Origin: Pseudarthrobacter sp. NamE2
GTDB lineage: Bacteria > Actinomycetota > Actinomycetes > Actinomycetales > Micrococcaceae
Direction of reading: 5' to 3'
DNA length: 64,000 nucleotides
Assembly: GCF_005796205.1 (NCBI RefSeq)
Contig: NZ_VAHN01000011.1
Location: 1-64,000, forward strand
Shown: piece by piece, positions 26,610-35,035 of the stretch
Position numbering within the stretch: position 1 is the stretch's first letter
How the letters are laid out: each line of letters opens with the position of its first letter
Position numbers and translations under genes: made by a program
Notes under the pieces: generated by a model
The model's input: the letters and a program-made list of their open reading frames with translations, nothing else
Database searches by the model: none
Told to the model about the DNA's origin: nothing

Positions 26610-28213
26610 GACCGCTCCTTGTTGTCTGAGTGATGTACGTGCACCTCGTGCGATCCGTGGTCGCCTGCGTCCGCGCGCCTCGCACGGGCTTCGGTTGCGT
26701 CTGCGGGCGTCGGCACTGCTGCCGCCGCCGGCCGGTTGCGCCGGATCAGCTTGAACAGCAGCGGCCAGACCAGGATGAGGGCCACGATGATGTAGATGAC
26801 GACGGCGATCGGCTCGCTGAACAGGCCAACGGGGTCGCCGGCGCTGAGCTGCAGGGTCTTGCGCAGCTGGCCTTCAATCCGAGGGCCAAGGATGACGCCG
26901 AGGATCAGCGGCAGCACCGGAAGGCCGAAGCGCCGCATCATGAACCCGAGCGCGCCGAGCACCAGCAGGATCACCAGGTCGAACGCCTGCAGGTTCACCG
27001 AGTAGGCGCCCAGGGTGGCGAAGAAAAGGATGCCTGCGTAGAGGTACGGGCGGGGCAGCTGCAGCAGCTTGGCCCACAGCGGCGCCAGGGGCAGGTTGAT
27101 CAGCAGGAGCAGCAGGTTGCCGATGAACAGGCTCGCGATCAGTGCCCACACCAGCGGTCCCTGGCTGGAGAAGAGCTGGGGCCCGGGCTGGATGCCGTAA
27201 GTGGTGAAGGCGGCCAGCATGACGGCGGCTGTGGCGTTGGTGGGCAAACCGAGGGCCAGCATCGGGGTCAGGGTGCCGGCGGCGGCTGCATTGTTGGCAG
27301 CTTCCGGTCCCGCCACGCCCTCGATGGCACCCTTGCCGAATTCTTCGGGGTGCTTGGACAGGCGTTTCTCGGTCACGTAGGACAAAAACGTGGGGATTTC
27401 GGCGCCGCCGGCGGGCAGGGCGCCGAAAGGGAAGCCGAAGGCAGTCCCGCGAAGCCACGGCTTCCAGGAGCGGCCCCAGTCTTTTCGGCCCATCCAGGGC
27501 CGGCCCACCGGGATGACGTGCAGGGGAGTGCGGCGCAGGTGTGCTGCCACCCAGAGTGCTTCACCCACGGCGAAGATGGCTACCGCCACCACCACGATGT
27601 CAAGGCCGTCGGCGAGCAGCGGCTGGCCAAAAGTAAGGCGCCGCTGGCCGGTGACGGAGTCGATGCCCACCAGGCCGATGGCCAGGCCAAGGCCCAGCGA
27701 GGCGAAACCGCGGAGCCGGGACGAACCCAGCACGGCGGTGACGGCCAGCAGGGCCAGCACCATGATCGCGAAGTAGCTGGGGGCGCCGAGGCTGACGGCG
27801 AATTGAACCACTATCGGGGCGAAGACGGCCAAAAGGGCCGTGCCAATGGTGCCGGCAACGAACGAGCCGATGGCCGCCGTCGCAAGCGCCTGGGCCGCGC
27901 GGCCGGCCTTGGCCATCCTGTTGCCTTCGATCGCCGTCACCACCGAGGACGACTCGCCGGGGGTGTTCAGCAGGATGGAGGTGGTGGAGCCGCCGTACAT
28001 GCCGCCGTAGTAGATTCCGGCGAACATGATGAAGGCGCTGGTGGGTTCCAGGGCGTAGGTGACAGGCAGGAGCAACGCGACGGTCATGGCCGGGCCGAGG
28101 CCCGGCAGGACGCCGACGGCGGTGCCCAGCAGGACGCCGATTACGGCGTAGAGGAAGTTCATGGGGGTGAGGGCGGTGGCGAAACCGTCCATCAGTGAGG
28201 ACCAGACGTCCAT
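26606..28213 (-). CDS. tctA: Tripartite tricarboxylate transporter, large permease TctA
   Basis: The 535-residue protein has about 12 membrane segments and the TctA signature blocks: [22 protein letters not shown] near residue 40, [22 protein letters not shown] near 70-90, and [23 protein letters not shown] near 270. The C-terminal 35 residues are polar and His-rich. TctA is the main conducting subunit for citrate or other carboxylates, working with TctB and the binding protein TctC. It overlaps tctB by one nt (TGATG) and usp by 4 nt. Confidence 0.93.
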   Translation of the reverse strand: MDVWSSLMDGFATALTPMNFLYAVIGVLLGTAVGVLPGLGPAMTVALLLPVTYALEPTSAFIMFAGIYYGGMYGGSTTSILLNTPGESSSVVTAIEGNRMAKAGRAAQALATAAIGSFVAGTIGTALLAVFAPIVVQFAVSLGAPSYFAIMVLALLAVTAVLGSSRLRGFASLGLGLAIGLVGIDSVTGQRRLTFGQPLLADGLDIVVVAVAIFAVGEALWVAAHLRRTPLHVIPVGRPWMGRKDWGRSWKPWLRGTAFGFPFGALPAGGAEIPTFLSYVTEKRLSKHPEEFGKGAIEGVAGPEAANNAAAAGTLTPMLALGLPTNATAAVMLAAFTTYGIQPGPQLFSSQGPLVWALIASLFIGNLLLLLINLPLAPLWAKLLQLPRPYLYAGILFFATLGAYSVNLQAFDLVILLVLGALGFMMRRFGLPVLPLILGVILGPRIEGQLRKTLQLSAGDPVGLFSEPIAVVIYIIVALILVWPLLFKLIRRNRPAAAAVPTPADATEARARRADAGDHGSHEVHVHHSDNKERS

Positions 28214-28716
28214 CAGAGGATCCCTTCCAGGAGACCGGCCGGCAGTGCGATGCCCAAACCAAGGTAGAAGCCGTAGAAGGTCAGCAGTGCCAGGACCACT
28301 GAGATGATGCCGTCCCGGATGTAGTGGCGGCTGCCCAGTGCCAGGACGCTGCCCCAGAACAGCAGCGTGCCGGAGATGACCCAGCCGGCCCAGTCGATCA
28401 GCAGGATATTAAGGATGAAAGCGCCAGCAAGGGGCAGGACGGTTTTCCAGTCGGCCGGATGGCCGAGTTCGATATCCTCGCCGCCTTCGGCTTCACCCTT
28501 GCCGCCGCGCAGGACGTTGATTGCGAGCAGTACGGCACAGACAATCAGCAGTCCGGCAACGATATACGGAACGGCTTTGGGCCCCACCGGATCGGACTGC
28601 GAGTAGGGGACAGACAAGCGGTTGGCATCGAGGAAAACCAGGACGCCGGCCGCGCCGAGCAGGAGGGCGACCCCCAGCTCGGCACGGCCTTTCAGACCAG
28701 TGGCCAGTGAGCTCAC
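28213..28716 (-). CDS. tctB: Tripartite tricarboxylate transporter, small permease TctB
   Basis: The GTG start overlaps the tctC stop (GTGA) and gives 167 residues with four predicted membrane helices, the usual TctB size. It carries little family sequence conservation, so the call leans on its place between tctC and tctA and on the four-helix layout. TctB pairs with TctA in the membrane. Confidence 0.88.
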   Translation of the reverse strand: MSSLATGLKGRAELGVALLLGAAGVLVFLDANRLSVPYSQSDPVGPKAVPYIVAGLLIVCAVLLAINVLRGGKGEAEGGEDIELGHPADWKTVLPLAGAFILNILLIDWAGWVISGTLLFWGSVLALGSRHYIRDGIISVVLALLTFYGFYLGLGIALPAGLLEGIL

Positions 28717-29723
28717 GCCAGGCCCAGTTTCGTCAGGACGTCCGCCACCCGCTTGTCCTGCTCGGCGAGGAAGGACTCGAACTCGTCGCCGGTGATGAAA
28801 GCGTCGGACCAGCTGTGGGTCTTCAGGGCTTCCTTCCAGCCTTCGGTGGCGTGCATCTTCTCGAGGGCGGCGATCAGGGATGCCTTGTCCTCCTCGCTGA
28901 TGCCCGGAGGGGCCACGATGCCGCGCCAGTTGGTGAACACCAGGTCGATGTTGGATTCCTTCAGCGTGGGCGCGTCGACGCCCTCGAGCCGCTCTTCGCC
29001 ACTGGTGGCCAGGACTCGTACTTCACCCGACTCGATCTGCTGCAGGTACTCGCCTGCGCCGGAGGCGGCAAAGCCGAGCTTGTTGCCGAGGATCGCCGGC
29101 AGGAGGTCGCCGCCGCCGTCGTAGGAGACAAAGTTGACCTTGGTGGCGTCGATGCCCACCGCGCCGGCCAGCTGCATGGGCAGCAGGTGGTCCGGTCCGC
29201 CGGGGGAGGAACCTCCGCCCACGGAGATGGAAGCCGGGTCTGCCTTCCACGCCTTGACCAGGTCGTCGATGGTCTTGAACGGGGAGTCCTTGCTGACCAT
29301 GATGGCGCCCGGCTCTTCGATCAGGCGGGCCAGCGGAGTGGTCTCGGTCAGCTTCGACTCGGACTTGTTGGTGTAGCTGGCGCCCACCACGCCCAGGCCC
29401 ATCAGCATGGCGAGATCGCCGTTGCCCTTTTCGTTGACCACGCGGGCCAGCCCGACGGTACCGCCGGCGCCGGCGAGGTTGAACACTTCGGTGTTGCTGG
29501 TGATCTTCTCGTCCTCGAGGACCTTGGCCGCTGCGCGGGCAGTGGTGTCGTAACCGCCGCCCGGGGTGTTCGGGACCATGATCTGAAGTCCGGTAATGGG
29601 CCCGGCGGCGGCGCCGGAGCTTTCCGAACCCGTGGAGCTATTGCCGGTGGCACCGCAGCCGGTGGCCATCAGGGCGATGCCGGCGGCGACGGCGGCGATA
29701 CGCAATGCGCGGATCTGGCGCAT
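28713..29723 (-). CDS. tctC: Tripartite tricarboxylate transporter substrate-binding lipoprotein TctC
   Basis: This 336-residue protein has an N-terminal signal with a lipobox (LMATGC, Cys23), so it is anchored outside the membrane. The mature part reads as a TctC/BugT binding protein: LQIMVPNTPGGGYDTTARAAA holds the carboxylate-binding loop, and FVSYDGGGDLLPAILGNKLGFAA is the second family block. A carboxylate such as citrate or a dicarboxylate is expected. It is the first gene of tctCBA-usp and is divergent from the CitA/CitB two-component genes, which probably control it. Confidence 0.93.
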   Translation of the reverse strand: MRQIRALRIAAVAAGIALMATGCGATGNSSTGSESSGAAAGPITGLQIMVPNTPGGGYDTTARAAAKVLEDEKITSNTEVFNLAGAGGTVGLARVVNEKGNGDLAMLMGLGVVGASYTNKSESKLTETTPLARLIEEPGAIMVSKDSPFKTIDDLVKAWKADPASISVGGGSSPGGPDHLLPMQLAGAVGIDATKVNFVSYDGGGDLLPAILGNKLGFAASGAGEYLQQIESGEVRVLATSGEERLEGVDAPTLKESNIDLVFTNWRGIVAPPGISEEDKASLIAALEKMHATEGWKEALKTHSWSDAFITGDEFESFLAEQDKRVADVLTKLGLA

Positions 29724-29999
29724 GGTGTTCCTCTTCTCTGAAAAACGGGCAGGACTGACTTGGTGATTCGATGCTAGGTTCCGCCGTGATGCCGGTCACT
29801 CTTATGTACGCAGAGAAAGTTAAGTTCATTTCGTTCACGTTTCCGGAGCCCCACCGTGGCCGGGCCGGCGCTCCCGCCGAAGTCCCCGCCGGCCGGGCGG
29901 TGCCTGGGGTATAGTTCCGGTACGCCGGGCGTGATGCGGAGTCCGTGCGACTGTGCGCATACCCTTGGCATCAAGACCACCACTAAAGGAATCCAAGCA
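29724..29999. promoter_or_regulatory. Divergent control region of tctCBA and the two-component operon
   Basis: This 276-bp non-coding region separates tctC from the histidine kinase. A direct or inverted response-regulator site could not be assigned with confidence. The centre (around 29805-29845) is relatively AT-rich and is where promoters are likely. Confidence 0.4.
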
Positions 30000-31592
30000 G
30001 TGACTCGACGAAGAGGGATGTCCCTCGCGGGGCAGTACCTCGTGCTGCAGTTGCTGATAGTCCTGGCCGTGCTGGTGGCTGTCGTCGCCATCTCGCTGGC
30101 CCAGTCCGCCGCCACGTTCGAACGTGTGGAAGGCCGCCGTGCGCTCTCCGCCGCCGAGGCCCTCGGCAGCAACCCGGCCGTGCGCGAACTGCTGCCCACC
30201 GCCGAGCCCCGGACCGGAGCCGCGCTTCCCGCCGTAGCCGAATCCATCCGTACCGTCTCCGGGTCGAGCCAGGTGGCGCTGGCCAAAAAGGACCGGACAG
30301 TCGTTGCCTCCTCGGATCCCAGCCTTCTGGGCCAGCAGCTGGAGCTGGGGGAGAGCCGGGTCATGGAGGGCCGCGCCTGGACCGGGGTGGTCGATGGGTC
30401 CGGGGCCGCCATGCTGTCCGCGCACGTCCCGGTCCTGAATGACGCCGGAGAGATGATCGGTATCGCCGCCATCAGCAGGAACTACCCCACCACGCTGGAG
30501 CGCCTGGGCGACGCCGTCCCGAACCTGCTGACCTATGTGGGTGTGGCCAGCATCCTGGGTATCGCCGGATCATTCCTGCTGTCGCGGCGGGTTAAACGGC
30601 AGACCCTGGGCATGGAACCGAGCGAGATCACCGGCCTGGTGGAGAACCGGGAGGCAATGCTCCACGGGCTCAAGGAAGGCGTAGTGGCCCTCGACCCGCA
30701 CGAGCGGATCACCGTGGCCAACGGCAGTGCCCGGGAGCTGCTCGGACTGCCCGCGGACTGCGTGGGCAAGAGGCTCGCCTCCCTTCCCGTTGACCCGGCA
30801 GTGAAGGTGGTGCTCACCCGGAACCAGCAAGAGCCCGACCAGCTGGTGCTCGTGGGGGAGCGGCTGGTGGTCTTCAACCGCGTCCCCATCCGGTCGCGCG
30901 GCCGGGAGATAGGCTCCGTCACCACACTGCGTGACAGGACGGAGCTGTCGGAGCTGGAACAGGAATTGGGAACCACCCGCACGGCCACGGACACCCTCCG
31001 GGCCCAGGCCCACGAGTTTGCCAACCAGCTGCACGTGATCTCCGGGCTCATCCAGATCGGCGACTATGATTCCGTGGTGCAGTTCGTCAACGGGGCTACG
31101 GTGGACCGCACCCGGCTCAACGACGAGGTGACCGCACGGATCCAGGATCCCGCGCTGGCCGCGCTGCTCATCGCGAAGTCCAGCCAGGCCACTGAACGCA
31201 ACGTCGCGCTCCTGCTGGATCCTGAATCCCGGCTGGCGCCCGTCAGCGATGAACTTTCCCGCGACCTGGTCACGGTGGCGGGCAACCTGGTGGACAATGC
31301 GTTCGACGCCGTCTCCGGGGCGGGTGCGGCATCCGTGCAGGTGCTGGTGGAGGACAGCGGCGGCCAGGTCACGCTCACCGTCCGGGACAGCGGGCCCGGG
31401 GTACCCGCAGGGGCAGCGGATGACATCTTCAAGCAGGGGTTCACCACCAAGGATTCCATGCGGGAGGGCGGCCGCGGGTTCGGCCTGGCGCTCTCCCGCG
31501 TGGTGTGCCGCCGCTCCGGCGGCGACCTGACGGTGGACAATGACAACGGAGCCGTCTTCACGGCCCGCTTCACAAGGGGTGCGCGGAAATGA
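30000..31592 (+). CDS. CitA/DcuS-type sensor histidine kinase
   Basis: The GTG at 30000 lies 9 nt after AAAGGAAT and gives 530 residues. It has two membrane helices (about 10-35 and 175-195) flanking an extracytoplasmic sCache/PAS-like sensor, then a cytoplasmic PAS (about 220-310). The H-box AHEFANQLHVISGLIQIGDYD contains the phosphorylated His in the HEFxNxLH motif of carboxylate sensors. ATP-binding boxes NLVDNAFDAV, DSGPGVP and GRGFGLALSRVVCRRSGG follow. It probably senses the extracellular carboxylate handled by tctCBA. The stop overlaps the response regulator start. Confidence 0.92.
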   Translation: MTRRRGMSLAGQYLVLQLLIVLAVLVAVVAISLAQSAATFERVEGRRALSAAEALGSNPAVRELLPTAEPRTGAALPAVAESIRTVSGSSQVALAKKDRTVVASSDPSLLGQQLELGESRVMEGRAWTGVVDGSGAAMLSAHVPVLNDAGEMIGIAAISRNYPTTLERLGDAVPNLLTYVGVASILGIAGSFLLSRRVKRQTLGMEPSEITGLVENREAMLHGLKEGVVALDPHERITVANGSARELLGLPADCVGKRLASLPVDPAVKVVLTRNQQEPDQLVLVGERLVVFNRVPIRSRGREIGSVTTLRDRTELSELEQELGTTRTATDTLRAQAHEFANQLHVISGLIQIGDYDSVVQFVNGATVDRTRLNDEVTARIQDPALAALLIAKSSQATERNVALLLDPESRLAPVSDELSRDLVTVAGNLVDNAFDAVSGAGAASVQVLVEDSGGQVTLTVRDSGPGVPAGAADDIFKQGFTTKDSMREGGRGFGLALSRVVCRRSGGDLTVDNDNGAVFTARFTRGARK

Positions 31593-32254
31593 TCAAGGTC
31601 CTGATTGTCGATGACGACTTCATGGTGGCCAAAGTCCATGCCGGGTTCATCCAGCGGACGCCCGGCTTCACCGTGGTGGGTGCTGCGCACACCGGCGCCC
31701 AGGCCGTCGTCGAAACCCAACGCCTCCAGCCGGACCTGGTGCTGCTGGACATCCACCTGCCGGACATCAACGGACTGGAGCTCATGCAGCAGCTGCGCGG
31801 GGTCGCCCCGGAACTCGACGTCCTGGTGATCAGCGCTGCCCGGGAAGTGGAGATGGTGCGGAAGGCGCTGCGCGGCGGCATTGTGCACTACCTCATCAAG
31901 CCTTTCTCACAGACCGACCTGCAGGAGCGGCTGGAGCATTACCGCAGCGCCTACCAGGGGCTTGACTCCTCCAAGGACGTGGCCGAGCAGTCGGACGTCA
32001 ACCGGGTGTTTGGACTTGACCGCACCGAGCGGCCGCTGCCCAAGGGCTGCAGCGTGGAAACACTGAAGCTGGTGGAGGCGGCGCTGAAGGAGGCCGACGG
32101 CGACCTGTCGGCTGCGGAGGTTGCCGAACAGTTGGGTACATCCCGGGTCAGCGCCCGGCGCTACCTTGAGTATCTGCACGACGAAGGCCTCCTCGAGGTC
32201 CGCCTCAAGTACGGGGTGGGGCGCCCCGAACGCAGGTACCTGCTCAAGGCATAG
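31589..32254 (+). CDS. CitB/DcuR-type response regulator
   Basis: The 221-residue protein has a receiver domain (residues 1-120) with the acidic cluster VDDD at 8-10, the phosphorylated Asp54 in VLLDIHLP and the conserved Lys in HYLIKPFSQ. The C-terminal domain (about 150-215) is a winged HTH of the IclR/DcuR type (LSAAEVAEQLGTSRVSARRYLEYL). The gene is translationally coupled to the kinase (ATGA). The probable targets are tctCBA-usp, transcribed away on the other side of the kinase gene. Confidence 0.92.
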   Translation: MIKVLIVDDDFMVAKVHAGFIQRTPGFTVVGAAHTGAQAVVETQRLQPDLVLLDIHLPDINGLELMQQLRGVAPELDVLVISAAREVEMVRKALRGGIVHYLIKPFSQTDLQERLEHYRSAYQGLDSSKDVAEQSDVNRVFGLDRTERPLPKGCSVETLKLVEAALKEADGDLSAAEVAEQLGTSRVSARRYLEYLHDEGLLEVRLKYGVGRPERRYLLKA

Positions 32255-32278
32255 CGGCGGATGGCGCGGTCGGAAGGT

Positions 32279-33289
32279 TCAGCGCTCGCCGCCGGAAGTT
32301 GGGCCGGGCAGGAATTCGTTGGGAAGTTCCGATACCGGGACGATGACCATGTCCTGGACCTTCCAGTCCATGGCAATGCAGGCCTCGCGCGCCTGCTCCA
32401 GCTGTTCCAGGCCCGGCATGCTCCCACCCGCAGGGACCACGAAGGACTCCACGTGGAACACATGCCCCTCGTCCCGGATGCGTGACCGGGCGTCTTCCGT
32501 CCAGGGCAACCCCCGGAGATAGGCATCCAATTGCCGGCCGAGCGGGTGGGGTTCGCTGTCGTCGTAGGTCATGGCCCGTTTATCCATCAGGGCGGACACG
32601 GCGGCCCGGGTGTTCCGGATCCCGTCGTGAAGGATGCTGGCGGAAATAACCAATGCCGCCGCGTAGTCAGCCCACCACAGGCCCAAACCGATTCCGGCCA
32701 CGCCGGCCACTGCCGCCACAGCCGTCATCCAGTCGGCCTTGTTCATGTCTGCGTCCGCGTACAGAACCTTGTCGTGCAGTTTCTTGGCGAGCTTCATCTT
32801 GGCCCTGCCCAGGAAGACGGGTGGTGCCGCGGTAAGAAGCATGACGCCCATCATCAGCCAACCCAGCCAGATGGTGCTTCCGAACAGTTCGATTCCGCCA
32901 ATCGTGGGATGTTCTGCCTTGAGCAGTCCCAGGCCGGACTCGACGAGCAGGTAGGCACCCATGGCGGTGAGGGCCACGGCGGCTACCAGGTGTGCAACAC
33001 CGGTGGACCGGTGGTAGCCGTAGGGGTGGTCCTCGGAGGGGAGTTTCCGGATGATGCGGGTGGCCAGCAGGAAGGAAAGGGGCGGAAGGAAGGACAGGAG
33101 ATCTTCAATCCAAGCCGCCTTCATCGCCTGGGAATTGCCCAGTACCAGAAACACCAGGGTGGTGGTGATGGCAAGGAAGCCCATGGTGGCCCACTCGAGT
33201 TTGACTGCCTTGCGCAGTGCCTCCCGCTGCTCCGCCGGCAGTTCCGTATGTCCGAAGCGGAGGGCGCCACCGCTGCTGAGACCGGTCAT
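32279..33289 (-). CDS. Cation diffusion facilitator family transporter
   Basis: This 336-residue protein has six predicted membrane helices. Two His/Asp elements typical of CDF transporters are DLLSFLPPLSFLLAT in helix 2 (with Glu-Asp before it) and DADMNKADWMTAVAAVAGVAG in helix 5. HPYGYHRSTG is the conserved loop before helix 3. The C-terminal soluble domain is long and contains HVFHVESFVVPAGGSMPG. It is expected to export Zn2+, Fe2+ or another divalent metal. Its ATG overlaps the stop of the one-lobe binding lipoprotein gene (ATGA), so both are made together. Confidence 0.87.
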   Translation of the reverse strand: MTGLSSGGALRFGHTELPAEQREALRKAVKLEWATMGFLAITTTLVFLVLGNSQAMKAAWIEDLLSFLPPLSFLLATRIIRKLPSEDHPYGYHRSTGVAHLVAAVALTAMGAYLLVESGLGLLKAEHPTIGGIELFGSTIWLGWLMMGVMLLTAAPPVFLGRAKMKLAKKLHDKVLYADADMNKADWMTAVAAVAGVAGIGLGLWWADYAAALVISASILHDGIRNTRAAVSALMDKRAMTYDDSEPHPLGRQLDAYLRGLPWTEDARSRIRDEGHVFHVESFVVPAGGSMPGLEQLEQAREACIAMDWKVQDMVIVPVSELPNEFLPGPTSGGER

Positions 33290-33777
33290 GGCTGTTTCTT
33301 TTCTTCCAGCAAAAACTTATCCAGCTCGAGCAGGAAGGCATTTTCGCCAAGGGGCACCAGCATGACATGTTTGTGCAGGTTCCCCCGCTGGTCCTTTGAC
33401 TCCGCGTAGGGACGGGTCAATCCGGCGTGGGAAACCCACGGCGTCTTGTCATCCAGCCCGCCTATCACCAGGTCCAGCCCGCCATGCTTCAGCTCTTCAG
33501 CCAGGCCTTGTTCCGTTCCCACCACCCATTCCACGCCGGCCCCCAGTTGCTGCGCGAACCGTTCAACCAGGTTGGCTTCGATGCCCTCCACCCGGACCGG
33601 GCTGGTGTCGCTGCCCGCAGGGATGCGTACCCAGTCGCCATTCGGGCTGGCGCCCACACGCAGCGTCCCTCCCCGTACCCGGTCCAGGGTGCCCTCCGGG
33701 TCCGCCGGATAGGCGCCGCAACCGGAAAGGGCCAGCAGCGCTGCCAGCATAAAGGCCAGGATGTTGCCGCGCCTCAT
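33286..33777 (-). CDS. Lipoprotein with half of an SBP_bac_3 fold (one-lobe binding protein)
   Basis: The 163-residue product starts with a lipoprotein signal (LLALSGC, Cys20) after a GGAAGGAG ribosome binding site. The mature part carries the N-terminal lobe of family-3 solute-binding proteins (GGTLRVGASPNGDWV, VEGIEANLVERFAQQLGA and LDLVIGGLDDKTPWV). It then ends in VPLGENAFLLELDKFLLEE, which resembles the final helix of complete family members. The central second lobe (usually about 90-100 residues) is missing. The frame is intact, so this may be a genuine one-lobe protein rather than decay. It is coupled to the CDF gene. Confidence 0.78.
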   Translation of the reverse strand: MRRGNILAFMLAALLALSGCGAYPADPEGTLDRVRGGTLRVGASPNGDWVRIPAGSDTSPVRVEGIEANLVERFAQQLGAGVEWVVGTEQGLAEELKHGGLDLVIGGLDDKTPWVSHAGLTRPYAESKDQRGNLHKHVMLVPLGENAFLLELDKFLLEEKKQP

Positions 33778-33876
33778 TGGCCGCTCCTTCCACCAGGTTG
33801 TTCAGCATCATGATAGGCAGCATGCTTATCAGTCGAAAAACGCCATGGTCCGGTGCGCGCCCGAAGGCCGGAGACG

Positions 33877-34860
33877 TCAGCGCAGCAGTATGTCCAGCAG
33901 CCGGGCTGCCACCCGCGCCGTCCGGCCGTCCACGTCGAAGGCCGGGTTGAGTTCGGCGATGTCCAGGTGGATCAGCTTCCCGCTCAGCACCACCTGCCGG
34001 CACACGGCGCTGATGACGGGCAGCGGTACACCAAAAGCCGCAGGGGCGCTGACCCCGGGGGCCGTTGCTGCCGGCAGCACGTCCAGGTCGATGGTCAGGT
34101 ACAGCACGTCGATGTCCGCAAGGAAGGATGCCACGAACGCGCGCACCCGGTCAGCCTCGCAGTCCTCGTCCAGCAGGTACGGCACGCCCAACCGGCGGGC
34201 GGTGTCAAAAAGGGCCCGGGTATTGCCGGCCTCGGAAATGCCGACGACGCCGTAACGGAAACCGCGCCCGGCGGCGGCTTCGGCGCGGGCCATCTGGAGG
34301 AACGGCGTTCCGGACGTCGGGACCGGCTCGTCACGCAGGTCGAAGTGGGCATCCAGGTTCAGCACGCCCAATCGGCTGCCCTCCTGCACCGCCCGGCACG
34401 CGCTCACCCCCAGGTAACTGGCAAAGGCTGTTTCATGGCCGCCGCCCAGGACCGCCGTCAGGTGCCCGGCGTCGAGCAGCTCCGTCACCGCGTTCCCGAG
34501 CCGCGCCTGGGCATCCTCCAGCCTGCCTCCGGACACCGACACATCTCCGGCATCCAGCACGGTCCGGTCGAGGTGGAAGGCCAGGGGCGCCAAAGCCTTG
34601 CGGATGGCGGCCGGCGCGGCGGAAGCTCCGGTCCTGCCTTTGTTGCGGCGCACCCCTTCGTCACTGGCGAAGCCCAGCAGGGCGGCTGGCCTGGAGGGTG
34701 AACCGGGCACCGACGGCGCCGCCCCGCCTGCTGCACCCTCGGTTGCACCGGCAAACGGTGCCACCGCCTGCCACCAGCGGCGGTGCTCCGGGCCGTCCCC
34801 ATCAAACCGTCCGGTCCAGGGCTGGGGCGGGAGGTCAACGGCAGGTTTCACGAAAGCCAT
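33877..34860 (-). CDS. hutG: Formimidoylglutamase (arginase/ureohydrolase family)
   Basis: The 327-residue enzyme hydrolyses N-formimidoyl-L-glutamate to glutamate and formamide, the last step of histidine degradation in this pathway version. The binuclear manganese site is visible: GGGHETAF (His), NLDAHFDLRD (Asp-His-Asp) and LTIDLDVLPAA (Asp-x-Asp). The N-terminus is elongated with a low-complexity Ala/Gly/Pro region. It is separated from hutUH by 9.5 kb, but an operator half-site identical to the hutU operator lies 54 bp upstream. The call as HutG rather than agmatinase rests on overall resemblance and genome context. Confidence 0.85.
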   Translation of the reverse strand: MAFVKPAVDLPPQPWTGRFDGDGPEHRRWWQAVAPFAGATEGAAGGAAPSVPGSPSRPAALLGFASDEGVRRNKGRTGASAAPAAIRKALAPLAFHLDRTVLDAGDVSVSGGRLEDAQARLGNAVTELLDAGHLTAVLGGGHETAFASYLGVSACRAVQEGSRLGVLNLDAHFDLRDEPVPTSGTPFLQMARAEAAAGRGFRYGVVGISEAGNTRALFDTARRLGVPYLLDEDCEADRVRAFVASFLADIDVLYLTIDLDVLPAATAPGVSAPAAFGVPLPVISAVCRQVVLSGKLIHLDIAELNPAFDVDGRTARVAARLLDILLR

Positions 34861-34913
34861 GCTTCAAGCTCACCCCATGCCAGGACGTAAAACCAGCCGC
34901 GCCGCCGTCGACG

Positions 34914-34923
34914 TGTCTGGAAT
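34914..34923. promoter_or_regulatory. IclR operator half-site upstream of hutG
   Basis: TGTCTGGAAT matches the left half of the hutU operator at 10 of 10 positions; the right half is not conserved. It lies 54 bp before the hutG start codon. Confidence 0.35.
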
Positions 34924-35035
34924 GCAAGAACCGGGCGATAAAGGGTACGGGCTATGGTGGTGCAATCCCTCCCTGCGGAAGGTACCACCCTTGCCCGCGC
35001 CTGATGGCGCAACCAACCAGGCCGGAGAACAGCAC

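Noticed and set aside
26630..28198. 522-residue open frame on the + strand inside tctA
   Set aside because: Antisense shadow of tctA; composition is extreme (Gly/Gln/His/Asp) and no start signal is seen.
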